Shown: positions 1-8,430, counted from the stretch's first letter. The stretch: DNA of 64,000 nucleotides from Candidatus Methanomethylophilaceae archaeon (GCA_944321505.1 CALULN010000013.1:44247-108246), one strand, 5' to 3'. A program made the numbers and translations. Notes: generated by a model from the sequence alone, not told the origin.

Positions 1-1604
1 CCCGGGACCGCCTCCTGGAGAGGATACCCATGATCGGTGCGGATATGCACGACACCGAGGGGGAGGTCGAGGAGATGTCCGTGGAGTTCTTCCCCGACCG
101 TCCGGACCTCTACAGCGTCGAAGGGCTGGCCAGAGCGATGAGGGCCTTCCTGGACATCGAGCCCGGGATGATGGAGTACGAAGCGGAGGACACGGACATC
201 GACGTCTACGTGGATGACAGCGTCAAGGACGTCAGGCCGGTGTTCCTCTGCGGCGCGGTGTTCGACGTCACCATCGACGACACCTTCCTCAGGTCCATCA
301 TGGAGATGCAGGAGAAGCTGCACATAACCATCGGCAGGAAGAGGTCCAAGCTGGCCATCGGCATCCACGACCTGGACAAGGTCCGCCCGCCATTCACCTA
401 CAAGGCGGTGGACCCCCGCAGCATCAGGTTCGTGCCCCTGGCCAAGGATGAGGAGTGGGACCTGGAGGAGATCCTGCAGAAGCACGAGAAGGGCGTCGGG
501 TACAGACACCTCCTGGACGGATACGACAGATACCCCGTCATCACCGACGCCGACGGGAACGTCCTCTCATTCCCGCCCATCATCAACGGCGCCCTGACCG
601 CCGTCACGGAGTCCACCCGCAACCTGTTCATCGACGTCACCGGATACGACGAGAAGATGGTGAAGGGCGCGCTGGACATCATAGTCACATCCCTGGCCGA
701 GAGGGGAGGGTCCATAGGGACCGTCACCATGCACGACGGCGGCAGGGAGTTCCTGTCCCCGGACCTCTCGCCCTCCAGCTGGACCATATCGGCATCCGCC
801 TGCTCCCGCTTCCTCGGCGCGGACCTGTCCCCCGAGGACACCGTCGCGGCCCTCAGGCGCATGGGGCTGGACGCCCTGGCGGAGGGAGACGACGTGCACG
901 TGGAGGTGCCGTCCACGAGGCTGGACGTGATGCACGACGTGGACCTCTACGAGGACGTGGCCACCGGCTACGGGTTCGAGAGGTTCGGCGTCGGGAAGCA
1001 CAGGCTCACCCAGACCATCGGATCCCTCAAGCCCTCCACCCTGGTGGCTGAATCCATCAGGGACGTGATGACAGGCATGGGATTCACCGAGGTCACCACC
1101 CTTACCCTCAGCTGCGAGAAGGACGAGTTCGCCCTCTCCGGACTGCCTGAGAGGGATGTGGTGAAGGTGCTCAACCCCATCACCGAGGACCACACCTGCC
1201 TCAGGTCGTACCTCACACCGAGCCTGCTGAGGATCCTCCGCCGCAACAAGCGCAGGGACCTCCCGCAGATGGTGTTCGAGGTGGGCGACACCGTCGTGGA
1301 CGGCAAGAGGGACATCCGCGTCGCCGCGGCGGTGATGGCCTCCAAGACCTCCTTCACCGGGATCAAGTCCTACACGGAGGCGCTGCTCAGGGAGCTGGGC
1401 GCCGAATACGGCATAATCCCATCTGAGATAGCGGCCTTCATCCCCGGTAGGGGGGCGGAGGTCGTGGTGGACGGGGAGACCGTCGGATTCTTCGGAGAGG
1501 TGTCCCCGCAGGTGCTGTCGGATTTCGAGATCAACCACCCGGTCATGGCCTTCGAGATCGACCTGGCGGGCTTCGTCGCATCCCGCTCCGGATCCATATT
1601 CTGA
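1..1604 (+). CDS. pheT: Phenylalanyl-tRNA synthetase beta subunit, archaeal type (5'-truncated by window edge)
   Basis: Beta chain of the alpha2-beta2 enzyme that charges tRNA-Phe in the cytoplasm. The frame is open to the left edge (first full codon at base 3), so the ATG at 30 is internal. Family members have a few dozen more residues before the SVEFFPDRPDLYS block seen here. In order I see that block, the B3/4-like region (LFIDVTGYDEKMVKGAL), the B5 domain with its acidic DVDLYEDVATGYGFERF stretch, and the inactive synthetase-like core (MGFTEVTTLTL, ITEDHTCLRSYLTPSLL, MVFEVGD). The protein is the compact archaeal/eukaryotic kind, without the tRNA-binding extensions of bacterial PheT. It stops 3 bp before the next gene. 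Identity is secure; the start lies outside the window. Confidence 0.95.
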   Translation, partial: RDRLLERIPMIGADMHDTEGEVEEMSVEFFPDRPDLYSVEGLARAMRAFLDIEPGMMEYEAEDTDIDVYVDDSVKDVRPVFLCGAVFDVTIDDTFLRSIMEMQEKLHITIGRKRSKLAIGIHDLDKVRPPFTYKAVDPRSIRFVPLAKDEEWDLEEILQKHEKGVGYRHLLDGYDRYPVITDADGNVLSFPPIINGALTAVTESTRNLFIDVTGYDEKMVKGALDIIVTSLAERGGSIGTVTMHDGGREFLSPDLSPSSWTISASACSRFLGADLSPEDTVAALRRMGLDALAEGDDVHVEVPSTRLDVMHDVDLYEDVATGYGFERFGVGKHRLTQTIGSLKPSTLVAESIRDVMTGMGFTEVTTLTLSCEKDEFALSGLPERDVVKVLNPITEDHTCLRSYLTPSLLRILRRNKRRDLPQMVFEVGDTVVDGKRDIRVAAAVMASKTSFTGIKSYTEALLRELGAEYGIIPSEIAAFIPGRGAEVVVDGETVGFFGEVSPQVLSDFEINHPVMAFEIDLAGFVASRSGSIF

Positions 1605-1607
1605 GGC

Positions 1608-2018
1608 ATGGACATGGACGCGCCCTCCTTCAGGCTGGCGGACGAGAACGGCGAGCCCCTGGACTCTTCGCTGATCTACGGCATGACCTACGTTCTGTGC
1701 GCCGTTCCCGGCCTGTCGCAGGAGTCGGAGGACTTCCTGGCGTCCATGGACGCCATCTATCAGAAGCTCATGGTGCGCAACACGCCGGTCCTGGCCGCCG
1801 TCCCGGCGGACGAAGCCGGGCTTGCGGACCTGAGGGACAGGCTCGGCCTGAGGATCAAGCTCCTGTCCGACCCGGACTGCTCGGTATACGCATCGTTGAA
1901 CGGATGCGGGAGACCGATCGCCGCGGTGATATCCAGGGACGAGACCGTAGCCGGAACGCACTCCGGACCCGACGCGTCAGGACAGGTCTACTCCGCCGTC
2001 AAGGCCCTCCTCAAGTGA
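1608..2018 (+). CDS. Thioredoxin-fold AhpC/BCP-like protein lacking the peroxidatic cysteine
   Basis: The N-terminus (APSFRLADENGEPLDSSLIYG) has the typical opening of BCP/AhpC peroxiredoxins. The middle (VLAAVPADEAGLADLRDRLGLRIKLLSDPDCSVYASL) matches the strand-helix pattern around the family's LSDPD motif. The catalytic PxxxTxxC loop is replaced by PGLSQESED, which has no cysteine, and the only nearby Cys (in VLCAVPG) lies before the loop. Peroxidase activity by the normal mechanism is therefore doubtful; a regulatory or structural thioredoxin-fold role is possible. The start could be ATG 1608 or ATG 1614. The gene sits 3 bp after pheT and is probably co-transcribed. Its 3' end overlaps the convergent etfA by 42 bp. 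Confidence 0.7.
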   Translation: MDMDAPSFRLADENGEPLDSSLIYGMTYVLCAVPGLSQESEDFLASMDAIYQKLMVRNTPVLAAVPADEAGLADLRDRLGLRIKLLSDPDCSVYASLNGCGRPIAAVISRDETVAGTHSGPDASGQVYSAVKALLK

Positions 2019-3062
2019 TCTGAGCATCGATCTGAGGACGGCGTCGGCATCGCCGATTATCGCTTTGTCAGCGGACGAGTTCATGGGAGCATCCGGGTCG
2101 CGGTTGACGGAGACTATGCGCTTGGCGCGGACGCCTGCCATGTGCTGAACCGAACCCGATATGCCGAACGCTATATAGAGGTCCGGAGACACCGTCTTGC
2201 CGGATTGGCCCACCTGCCTCGAATGCGGGAGCCATCCGCGGTCGGCCATCGCCCTGGAGCAGGACACCGTGGCGCCGATGAGGGCGGCGATGCGGAATGC
2301 GGCATCCACCGACTCCCGCCTGCGCACCCCGTTCCCCAACGAGATCAACACCTTCGCCTCGGAGACGTCCTCGGTTCCCTCCACCGCCCTCACCTCTCTG
2401 ACCTCCCTGCCGCTTCCGCGGAGCACCAGCGACACGACGGTGCCCTTGCGGCCTGCCTCGGGGACCGGATCCGGGAACGTCCCCGGACGGATGGTGGCCA
2501 TCTGCGGGAACCCGGATGCGGCGATGGTGGCGGATATGTTGCCCCCCAGTGCCGGACGGGTCATCATCAGCGTCCTTCCGTCCGCTTCGATGGATGTGCA
2601 GTCGGCGGTGAGGCCGGCATCCAGCCTCGCCGCGATCATGGGGGCGACCTCCCTCCCCTGAGGGGTGGCAGGCAGCAGGAACGCCGCGGGGAGCACCCTG
2701 CGGCACAGGTCCGCCGATGCATCGGCGTAGGGCTCCGGAGAGTAGACGGCTTTCGGGTCCCTCATGTGGTACAGGGTGTCCACCCCGTAGGAGAACAGCG
2801 CCTCGTACAGCGGCTTGAGCTCTGCAGGGCCGAAGATGACGGCGAACACCCTGCCGGTGGTCAGCTCTGCGGCCTTACCCACCAGGCCCGGCACTGCGGG
2901 ATGGAGCCTCCAGCTCCCGTCCGCCTTGTACACCTCTGCATATACGAGTATTCCGTCAGCGACCTCCTGGTCGAGGTCGTACACCCTCAGCATCCCTGGA
3001 GGGAGCCTGTCCCTGCATTCGCCGTCGGTGCAGGTGGAGCATGAACCGCCGCAGTCGCTCAT
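1977..3062 (-). CDS. etfA: Electron transfer flavoprotein alpha subunit
   Basis: Alpha subunit of an EtfAB heterodimer that carries electrons on FAD from a dehydrogenase. The C-terminal third has the conserved FAD-binding block (RGWLPHSRQVGQSGKTVSP, then YIAFGISGSVQHMAGV and VSVNRDPDAPMNSSADKAIIGD), which fixes the identity. The N-terminus begins with a dense cysteine cluster, C4-x3-C8-x2-C11-x4-C16, before the usual alpha-subunit fold. Some EtfA proteins of electron-confurcating lactate dehydrogenases carry an N-terminal ferredoxin domain; this short cluster might be a reduced metal or Fe-S site, which is inference. It overlaps etfB by 4 bp (ATGA) and follows a GlcD-type dehydrogenase, so the trio probably forms one complex. 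Confidence 0.9.
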   Translation of the reverse strand: MSDCGGSCSTCTDGECRDRLPPGMLRVYDLDQEVADGILVYAEVYKADGSWRLHPAVPGLVGKAAELTTGRVFAVIFGPAELKPLYEALFSYGVDTLYHMRDPKAVYSPEPYADASADLCRRVLPAAFLLPATPQGREVAPMIAARLDAGLTADCTSIEADGRTLMMTRPALGGNISATIAASGFPQMATIRPGTFPDPVPEAGRKGTVVSLVLRGSGREVREVRAVEGTEDVSEAKVLISLGNGVRRRESVDAAFRIAALIGATVSCSRAMADRGWLPHSRQVGQSGKTVSPDLYIAFGISGSVQHMAGVRAKRIVSVNRDPDAPMNSSADKAIIGDADAVLRSMLRSLEEGLDGGVDLS

Positions 3063-3841
3063 TTGCCGACCTCCTCGAGGACCGCCCTCGCCCCGGCATC
3101 GGGATCGGATCCGTCGACGGTGACGGTGTCCGCGTGCCTTCCGGGGACTGCGGTGACCTTCACCACCCGGGTGGCCGACCCCTTCATCCCCACCATGCGG
3201 TCCGGCAGGCCTATGTCATCCAGAGCGACACGCCTCACAGGGACCGCCGAAGCGCGCATGCGGTCCTCCAGACTGGGCAGCTGAGGGCTGCCCTCGGGAG
3301 CGCGGCAGACCGATACCACCGCCGGGAGCTCCATGACCGTGTCCTGCTCGTAGCGCTCGTAGCATTGGGTGGCGACGATCCCCCCGTCATCCCGTATGGC
3401 GGAGACGTAGGAGTACAGCCCGTAGCCCAGGAGGGCCGCCAGCTCCGGAGGGACCTGTGCGGTGTCGCCGTCGGTCGCCTGCATGCCGCAGAAGACGATG
3501 TCGAACCCCTCCCTCTTCGCCAGTGCCGCCAGCGCGCGGGAGGTGGCGATAGTATCGGAGCCGGCGAACCTCCTGTCGGTCATGAGGACTGCGTCGTCGG
3601 CACCGAACTCTAGGCACCTGCGCAGCACCTCCTCCGCCTGATCCGGCCCCATGGTCACCGCGGTGACCTTCCCGCCGGCATCCTGCCTGAACCTCAGCGC
3701 CGTCATCAGCGCCATCCTGCCGAAGGGGTCCAGCATGGAGGGCACCCCGTCCCTCTGCAGCGTCCCGGATTCCGAGACCGACACCATGGACGGGTCGGGG
3801 ACCTGTTTGACGAACACGCCGATGCTATGCAACCATGTCAC
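3059..3841 (-). CDS. etfB: Electron transfer flavoprotein beta subunit
   Basis: Partner of EtfA; EtfB binds AMP or a second FAD. Family features are the KQVPDP start (residues 12-17), LDPFGRMALMTALRFRQD, the VTMGPDQAEEVLRRCLEFGADDAVLM stretch and the GMQATDGDTAQVPPELAALLG nucleotide-binding loop. The length of 260 residues is normal. It overlaps etfA by 4 bp and the upstream dehydrogenase gene by 17 bp, which implies translational coupling. Whether it is a bifurcating EtfB, with a second FAD, cannot be decided by eye. Confidence 0.92.
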   Translation of the reverse strand: MTWLHSIGVFVKQVPDPSMVSVSESGTLQRDGVPSMLDPFGRMALMTALRFRQDAGGKVTAVTMGPDQAEEVLRRCLEFGADDAVLMTDRRFAGSDTIATSRALAALAKREGFDIVFCGMQATDGDTAQVPPELAALLGYGLYSYVSAIRDDGGIVATQCYERYEQDTVMELPAVVSVCRAPEGSPQLPSLEDRMRASAVPVRRVALDDIGLPDRMVGMKGSATRVVKVTAVPGRHADTVTVDGSDPDAGARAVLEEVGK

Positions 3842-5348
3842 CCCTGTTGAGTATGAATCCGGGATCGAAGTACCGCTTCACCCTGCGGATATCCTCCTCC
3901 CCTCCGCTGCCGTACATCATCCCGATGTACCTCCTCTTCAGCTTCCCTATGCCGTGCTCCGCACTGGGGGACCCTCCTCTGCGCACGGCCTCAGCGGCGA
4001 ACACGTCGTAGACCTCCCTGGCCTTCTCCAGATCCGCCATGTCCTTCAGGATGATCTCCACGTGGGGATGGAAGTTCCCCATATGCCCGAAGATCACGTA
4101 CTCCAGCCCTGATTCCTCCAGCTTCTCCCTATAGAAGGACATCATGCCGGGGGACTGCTCGCGCGGCACGGACATGTCGGTGCCCATCTTGTTTATGGCG
4201 GGCATCTCCTCCTTGAGGCCCGCGACGTAGTCGAATATGGATTTGGGGACGCAGTGCCTGAACTCGAACATCCTCCTCCTGTCGCCGGCATCGCTTCCCG
4301 CCCAGGTGCGGGACGGGGACCCTCCGTGAGACGAGATGATGTCCGCCAGGTCTCTCATGCGGGCTCCGTCGCCCGCATCCATGTCCAGGAACACCGCGGA
4401 GCATCTCCCCTCAGGGGGAGTGAGCAGCGTGGGGTCCCCAGCGGACACCCTGCGTACGAGGTCGATGGATGCGCAGTCGAAGTACTCCAGGAACTCCGGG
4501 CTCACGGTGCTGTCCCTCAGGTCGTCGATCAGGGACAGCGCCGAATCGTCGTCGGGCATGAAGGCGATCACCGACAGGAGCGGATGCCACTCGGTCAAAC
4601 GCACCTCCGCTTCGGCGATGACCCCCAGGACCCCCTCCGATCCGATGAAGAGGTCTATGAGGTCCATTCCGTCCGCGGCGTACAGCCCGGCGGCGTTCTT
4701 GACGGCTGTGTTGAAATCGTATCCGGGGGCATCGAATGAGAGGTGCACGTCATCGACGGTGCAGTCGAACCTCCTGCCCTCCGCATGATGTTCGCCGCGG
4801 CGGATGCCTATGATGCGGCCGTCCGGCAGGACCACGCGGATCCATCTGACCCAGTCCCTGGTGGGACCGTACTTGAGGGTCCTGGGCCCGGAGGCGTTGG
4901 TGGCGATGTTGCCGCAGACGGAGCCGTCCATCTCGGTGGGGTCCACGGGGTAGAAGAACCTGCGCGGGTCCCTGCGGAACCTCCCGCATGCGTCCGGCGT
5001 CAGATCGGTCAGGCCCTCGATGCGCTTGAGCAGCATGGTGTCCGTGAGGGTGCGCACGGAGACGCCGGGGCCGATGCGGACGTAGTACCCTTCATCATCC
5101 TGACCCATGCCGATGAGCCCGGGCATCCCCTCCAGGGACATGACCCAGCCCTCATCCGGAACCCCGCCGCCGCACAGGCCGGTGCGGTTGGCGCTGACGG
5201 TGACGGGGATGCTCTTGCCGTATGCGTCGCGGAGCACCTCCGCGATGTCCTCCGCATTCTCGGGGAAGATGACCAGGTCCGCCTCCCCTCTGATCTTGCA
5301 TTCGTCGATGGTGTACGGCGATTCCGGTCCCGGTACGATGGATCTCAT
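3825..5348 (-). CDS. FAD-linked 2-hydroxyacid dehydrogenase (GlcD / D-lactate dehydrogenase family)
   Basis: Flavoenzyme of the vanillyl-alcohol-oxidase fold that oxidises a 2-hydroxyacid such as lactate or glycolate. The N-terminal FAD_binding_4 domain shows VTVSANRTGLCGGGVPDEG and the FAD-contacting block GSVCGNIATNASGPRTLKYGPTRDWV. The C-terminal FAD-oxidase domain ends with the family signature SAEHGIGKLKRRYIG. The 507-residue length fits GlcD. It overlaps etfB by 17 bp. In Acetobacterium woodii the LctBCD complex (EtfB, EtfA and a GlcD-type LDH) oxidises lactate with electron confurcation; the same three parts here suggest a related complex. The substrate is not visible in the sequence; glycolate, lactate or a longer 2-hydroxyacid are all possible. 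Confidence 0.85.
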   Translation of the reverse strand: MRSIVPGPESPYTIDECKIRGEADLVIFPENAEDIAEVLRDAYGKSIPVTVSANRTGLCGGGVPDEGWVMSLEGMPGLIGMGQDDEGYYVRIGPGVSVRTLTDTMLLKRIEGLTDLTPDACGRFRRDPRRFFYPVDPTEMDGSVCGNIATNASGPRTLKYGPTRDWVRWIRVVLPDGRIIGIRRGEHHAEGRRFDCTVDDVHLSFDAPGYDFNTAVKNAAGLYAADGMDLIDLFIGSEGVLGVIAEAEVRLTEWHPLLSVIAFMPDDDSALSLIDDLRDSTVSPEFLEYFDCASIDLVRRVSAGDPTLLTPPEGRCSAVFLDMDAGDGARMRDLADIISSHGGSPSRTWAGSDAGDRRRMFEFRHCVPKSIFDYVAGLKEEMPAINKMGTDMSVPREQSPGMMSFYREKLEESGLEYVIFGHMGNFHPHVEIILKDMADLEKAREVYDVFAAEAVRRGGSPSAEHGIGKLKRRYIGMMYGSGGEEDIRRVKRYFDPGFILNRGDMVA

Positions 5349-5349
5349 G

Positions 5350-6282
5350 TCACAGCCTCGGCACCATGGCGGCGAGGACCGCCTGCTGGGTCAGTCCTTT
5401 GCGGTCGAGCAGCCCGCGGCTGAGGATGCCGATGGCGCCCTCGGAGTGCCCCACCGACTCCCTTCCGTGCAGGGCATCCATCGCCCTGCCGACGGTCATG
5501 CCCGAACGGACCATCTCCGCGACCTCGGGGGGATAGGCGAATCCGGAGCCCATGCCCACCGTCACCCTGCCGTCGCGGTCCAGGACCACGCAGTGCTGTA
5601 TGTCTATGAGCTCGCCGTAGAGCTCGAACACCCCTGCCTCGATCCCCACGGACAGGTCGCAGTCGCCGAGGGCGGCCCTGGCGCGGTTGAGCGCTCCGCG
5701 GTAGGTCTCGTCGCCGAAGGGCTGCTCCGGCACCCCGGACGGCACGTCTATGGGTATGATGATCGCATCGCCGTAGATGCGCTCCATCACCTCGCGGACC
5801 GCCTCCACCTTCACGTGGTTGGCGGAGCCGACCGCTATGCGGGGTCCGGCGGCACCGTGCCTGGAGTACCTGCCCTCCATGACACCTGTGGCGCTTATCC
5901 TGGTGCCGTCGGAGGACATCACCATGGGTACCACCGACAGCCTCAGGCTGCGGCCTTCCGACTCGGCCCTCTCGGCCACCTTCCTGCCGTTGTCCAGGGA
6001 TTCCTCGGAGACCACCAGCACATCCACGCCGTCCAGCATCCCGGGCGGACCGTAGATGTCGTCTATGGGTTCGAACACCGCCGTGCGGCCTTTGGAGGAG
6101 ATGTAGTCCTCCACCGCCTTGCGGCGCATGTAGAACGGGAGGATATCGCCGCGCTCCGCGGAGGCCATGGCGTCGGAGGTTATGCCGACGATGACCTCGT
6201 CGCCCTCCTCCAGAGCGCGGTCTATCAGCGCGCGGTGGCCGTCGTGGAGGACATTGAACGTCCCGGCCACAGCGGCTCTCAC
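5350..6282 (-). CDS. coaD: Fusion: archaeal phosphopantetheine adenylyltransferase (CoaD) + inosine/xanthosine triphosphatase (YjjX/DUF84)
   Basis: Two-domain protein of about 310 residues. Residues 1-145 are an archaeal/eukaryotic-type PPAT: AGTFNVLHDGHRALI holds the HxGH nucleotidyl-transfer motif, and MSSDGTRISATGVMEG is the C-terminal signature. This domain makes dephospho-CoA from 4'-phosphopantetheine and ATP. From about residue 150, the segment RIAVGSANHVKVEAVREVM, the stretch VPSGVPEQPFGDET and SVGIEAGV identify a non-canonical NTP pyrophosphatase/phosphatase of the YjjX family. I chose GTG 6282 because it gives the family's exact N-terminus and a 4-bp GTGA overlap with the DUF2116 stop; ATG 6297 is the alternative. 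The pairing joins CoA synthesis to nucleotide-pool cleaning. Confidence 0.88.
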   Translation of the reverse strand: MRAAVAGTFNVLHDGHRALIDRALEEGDEVIVGITSDAMASAERGDILPFYMRRKAVEDYISSKGRTAVFEPIDDIYGPPGMLDGVDVLVVSEESLDNGRKVAERAESEGRSLRLSVVPMVMSSDGTRISATGVMEGRYSRHGAAGPRIAVGSANHVKVEAVREVMERIYGDAIIIPIDVPSGVPEQPFGDETYRGALNRARAALGDCDLSVGIEAGVFELYGELIDIQHCVVLDRDGRVTVGMGSGFAYPPEVAEMVRSGMTVGRAMDALHGRESVGHSEGAIGILSRGLLDRKGLTQQAVLAAMVPRL

Positions 6283-6482
6283 TTCAGCATGAGCCATATG
6301 CCGACCATCATGAGGATGACTGCCCCGACCCAGACGATGACTAGCTTGTTCTTCTTGGTCCTCAGCTCCTCGGTCCTGCCCTTCTCGCATCCGGCGCTGC
6401 AGTACATGCCGCCGCCGGTGAACGCCTTCCCGCAGTTGGCGCAGTGCCTGTGCTGCGGGATCCTCTCCACCTGTTCGCTCAT
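6279..6482 (-). CDS. DUF2116-type zinc-ribbon small membrane protein
   Basis: A 67-residue protein. The N-terminal half carries a treble-clef or zinc-ribbon pattern (C-A-N-C at residues 14-17, then C-S-A-G-C near residues 28-32) typical of archaeal DUF2116 proteins. A basic linker (RTKKNK) and one transmembrane helix (LVIVWVGAVILMMVGIWLML) follow, ending at the last residue. It is probably a tail-anchored membrane protein with the zinc module in the cytoplasm. Its function is unknown. It overlaps trmY (ATGA, 4 bp) upstream and the coaD fusion (GTGA) downstream, so it is embedded in the operon and likely real despite its size. Confidence 0.85.
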   Translation of the reverse strand: MSEQVERIPQHRHCANCGKAFTGGGMYCSAGCEKGRTEELRTKKNKLVIVWVGAVILMMVGIWLMLK

Positions 6483-7078
6483 GCCGCTCTCCTCCTGTCC
6501 ATCTCGTTGTGCACGATGACCATGCAGTGATTCGCATGGAGGCTCACCGGTCCCAGGCTTATGCGGTCCGCGCCCACGGAGCCGATGACCGATTCCTCCT
6601 CCTCGTCGGGGTCCCTGTCGTCCCCCATTATGAAGCACGGGTCCTTCGGGAACTCGTAGTCCCTGACGTCCTGCCCGCCTTCCCTCATGTAGACGAAGGT
6701 GCACTCCCCCTTCAGCGACCCTATGACGTCGCCGAACGACCTGCGGGAGATGTAGACCCCGGGGGACGATCTGACCTCTTCGTCGCCGACCCTCTTCATG
6801 AGGGCGTTGCGTATCAGCGATGCGGTGCTGCGCTCGTCGGGATTCAGGTACCTCAGCTCGTCACCTCTGAAGCGCACCGTCTTGGGGGCATCCTCGCCCC
6901 CCTCCAGCACCAGCAGCAGCTCCACGTCCTTCCTCAGGTCGTGGCTGAGGAAGAAGGCGGAGTTCACGCACCTGCACAGGATGTCCAGGCGTCCGGCCCC
7001 TCCGCAGATGTCGTCCAGCTTGAAGTCGGCCGTGGTGTGTGCGCGGTGGCCGATGACGAGGAACCTGATCATGCTCAC
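6479..7078 (-). CDS. trmY: tRNA (pseudouridine(54)-N1)-methyltransferase
   Basis: Archaeal SPOUT-class methyltransferase that converts pseudouridine 54 in the tRNA T-loop to N1-methylpseudouridine using S-adenosylmethionine. Diagnostic parts are the N-terminal RFLVIGHRAHTTADFKLDDI, the GRLDILCRCVNSAFFLSHDLR stretch, and the C-terminal trefoil-knot region with IMGDDRD and SLGPVSLHANHC. The 199-residue length is standard. It overlaps srp54 by 4 bp, so the transcript continues from the SRP GTPase. Confidence 0.93.
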   Translation of the reverse strand: MSMIRFLVIGHRAHTTADFKLDDICGGAGRLDILCRCVNSAFFLSHDLRKDVELLLVLEGGEDAPKTVRFRGDELRYLNPDERSTASLIRNALMKRVGDEEVRSSPGVYISRRSFGDVIGSLKGECTFVYMREGGQDVRDYEFPKDPCFIMGDDRDPDEEEESVIGSVGADRISLGPVSLHANHCMVIVHNEMDRRRAA

Positions 7079-8430
7079 TCCTTCATGGAGTCGAGGTCCA
7101 TGTCCGAGACACCCATCTGCTTCATCATCTGCTTCCGCATCCTGCGGTTGCCCATCATCCCCTTGATGGCTTTCCTGCTCTGGTTGAACTGCTTGAGCAG
7201 CTCCCTCACGTCCTGGACGGACGTGCCCGAGCCGGCTGCGATGCGCTGGACGCGTGACGACTTGATTATGGACGGGTCCTCCTGCTCCTCCAGGGTCATG
7301 GAGTCCATGATGTGGCGGTATCTGGCCAGCCTCTGCTGGGACTCCTCGAAATCCACCTTGTCCTCCATCTTGGACATCCCCGGGATCATGGACATGATCT
7401 TCTTCAGCGGGCCCATCTTGTTCATGGCCTCCATCTGCTGGTACATGTCCCTGAGGGTGAACTTGCCGGACATCATCTTCCGGCCCACGTCCTGGAGCTC
7501 CTGCTCGCTGCCCTCGTAGCCGTCCTTGGCCATGTCCACCAGGGCGCTGATGTCCCCCATGCCCAGGAGGCGGGAGATGAACTTGTCGGCCTTGAAGGGC
7601 TCCAGGTCCCTGATGTGCTCGCCCACTCCGATGCAGACGATCCTGGCGTTGGTCTTGGCGACTGCGCTGATGGCGCCTCCTCCCTTGGCGGTTCCGTCCA
7701 TCTTGGTCAGCACCACGCCGGTGACGCCCACGGCGTTGTGGAACGCCTCCGCCTGGGGGCCCGCCTGCTGGCCCACCTGGGAGTCCAGCACCAGGAACCT
7801 CTCGTCCGGCTTGGCGACTGCGGCGATGTCCTTGATCTCCTTGATGAGGTCGTCCTCCAGGGCGTGGCGCCCGGAGGTGTCGATTATGATGACCTTGCGG
7901 TCCTTGAAATGCTCCATCCCCCTGCGCACGATGGCAGGGGCGTCCTTCTCCCCGGGCTCCCCGTAGACCTCCACGCCCACCTTCTCTCCCAGCTGGCGCA
8001 GCTGGTCGTAGGCTGCCGGCCTGTAGACGTCGGCGGCGATGAGGCCCACGCGGAACCCCTTCTTGTTGAACAGATTGGCCAGCTTCCCGGTGGTGGTGGT
8101 CTTGCCCTGTCCGTACAGGCCCACCATCATGATGACCTGGGGCTTCATCTGCAGGCCCTCGCCGTTGTCCAGCAGGGACACCAGCTCCTCGTAGATGATG
8201 CCGATGACGTGCTCCTTGGGGCTCTTGCCCGCAGGGGGCTTCTCCTCCAGGGCGCGGGTCTCAATCCTCTTGGTGAGGCCGAGCACCAGCTGGACGTTGA
8301 CATCCGCCTGCAACAGGGCGCGCTGCAGGTCCTTGACCACGTCCTTTATCAGCTGCTCGTCCACCGACGTGGCGCCGCTGATGCGCCCGAGGGCGTTCCT
8401 GAGGGACTTGCCCAATCCTTCGAGAACCAT
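7075..8430 (-). CDS. srp54: Signal recognition particle 54 kDa GTPase
   Basis: SRP subunit that binds signal sequences and 7S RNA and docks with FtsY at the membrane. The N domain starts at MVLEGLGKSLRNALGRISGA. The NG domain has G1 GLYGQGKTTTTGKL, DVYRPAAYDQLRQL, DTSGRHALEDDLI and TKMDGTAKGGGAIS. The methionine-rich M domain (SGKFTLRDMYQQMEAMNKMGPLKKIMSMIPGM and after) ends with SDMDLDSMKE. The start at ATG 8430 gives the family N-terminus; the open frame runs further upstream, but that part has no homology. A TATA box (CTATAAAAT, 8459-8467) lies 29-37 bp upstream, so this is the first gene of the seven-gene operon that ends with etfA. Confidence 0.97.
   Translation of the reverse strand: MVLEGLGKSLRNALGRISGATSVDEQLIKDVVKDLQRALLQADVNVQLVLGLTKRIETRALEEKPPAGKSPKEHVIGIIYEELVSLLDNGEGLQMKPQVIMMVGLYGQGKTTTTGKLANLFNKKGFRVGLIAADVYRPAAYDQLRQLGEKVGVEVYGEPGEKDAPAIVRRGMEHFKDRKVIIIDTSGRHALEDDLIKEIKDIAAVAKPDERFLVLDSQVGQQAGPQAEAFHNAVGVTGVVLTKMDGTAKGGGAISAVAKTNARIVCIGVGEHIRDLEPFKADKFISRLLGMGDISALVDMAKDGYEGSEQELQDVGRKMMSGKFTLRDMYQQMEAMNKMGPLKKIMSMIPGMSKMEDKVDFEESQQRLARYRHIMDSMTLEEQEDPSIIKSSRVQRIAAGSGTSVQDVRELLKQFNQSRKAIKGMMGNRRMRKQMMKQMGVSDMDLDSMKE

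Noticed and set aside
567..1961. Minus-strand open frame of 464 codons opposite pheT
   Set aside because: It spans two genes and the junction between them, has low-complexity composition and no motif.
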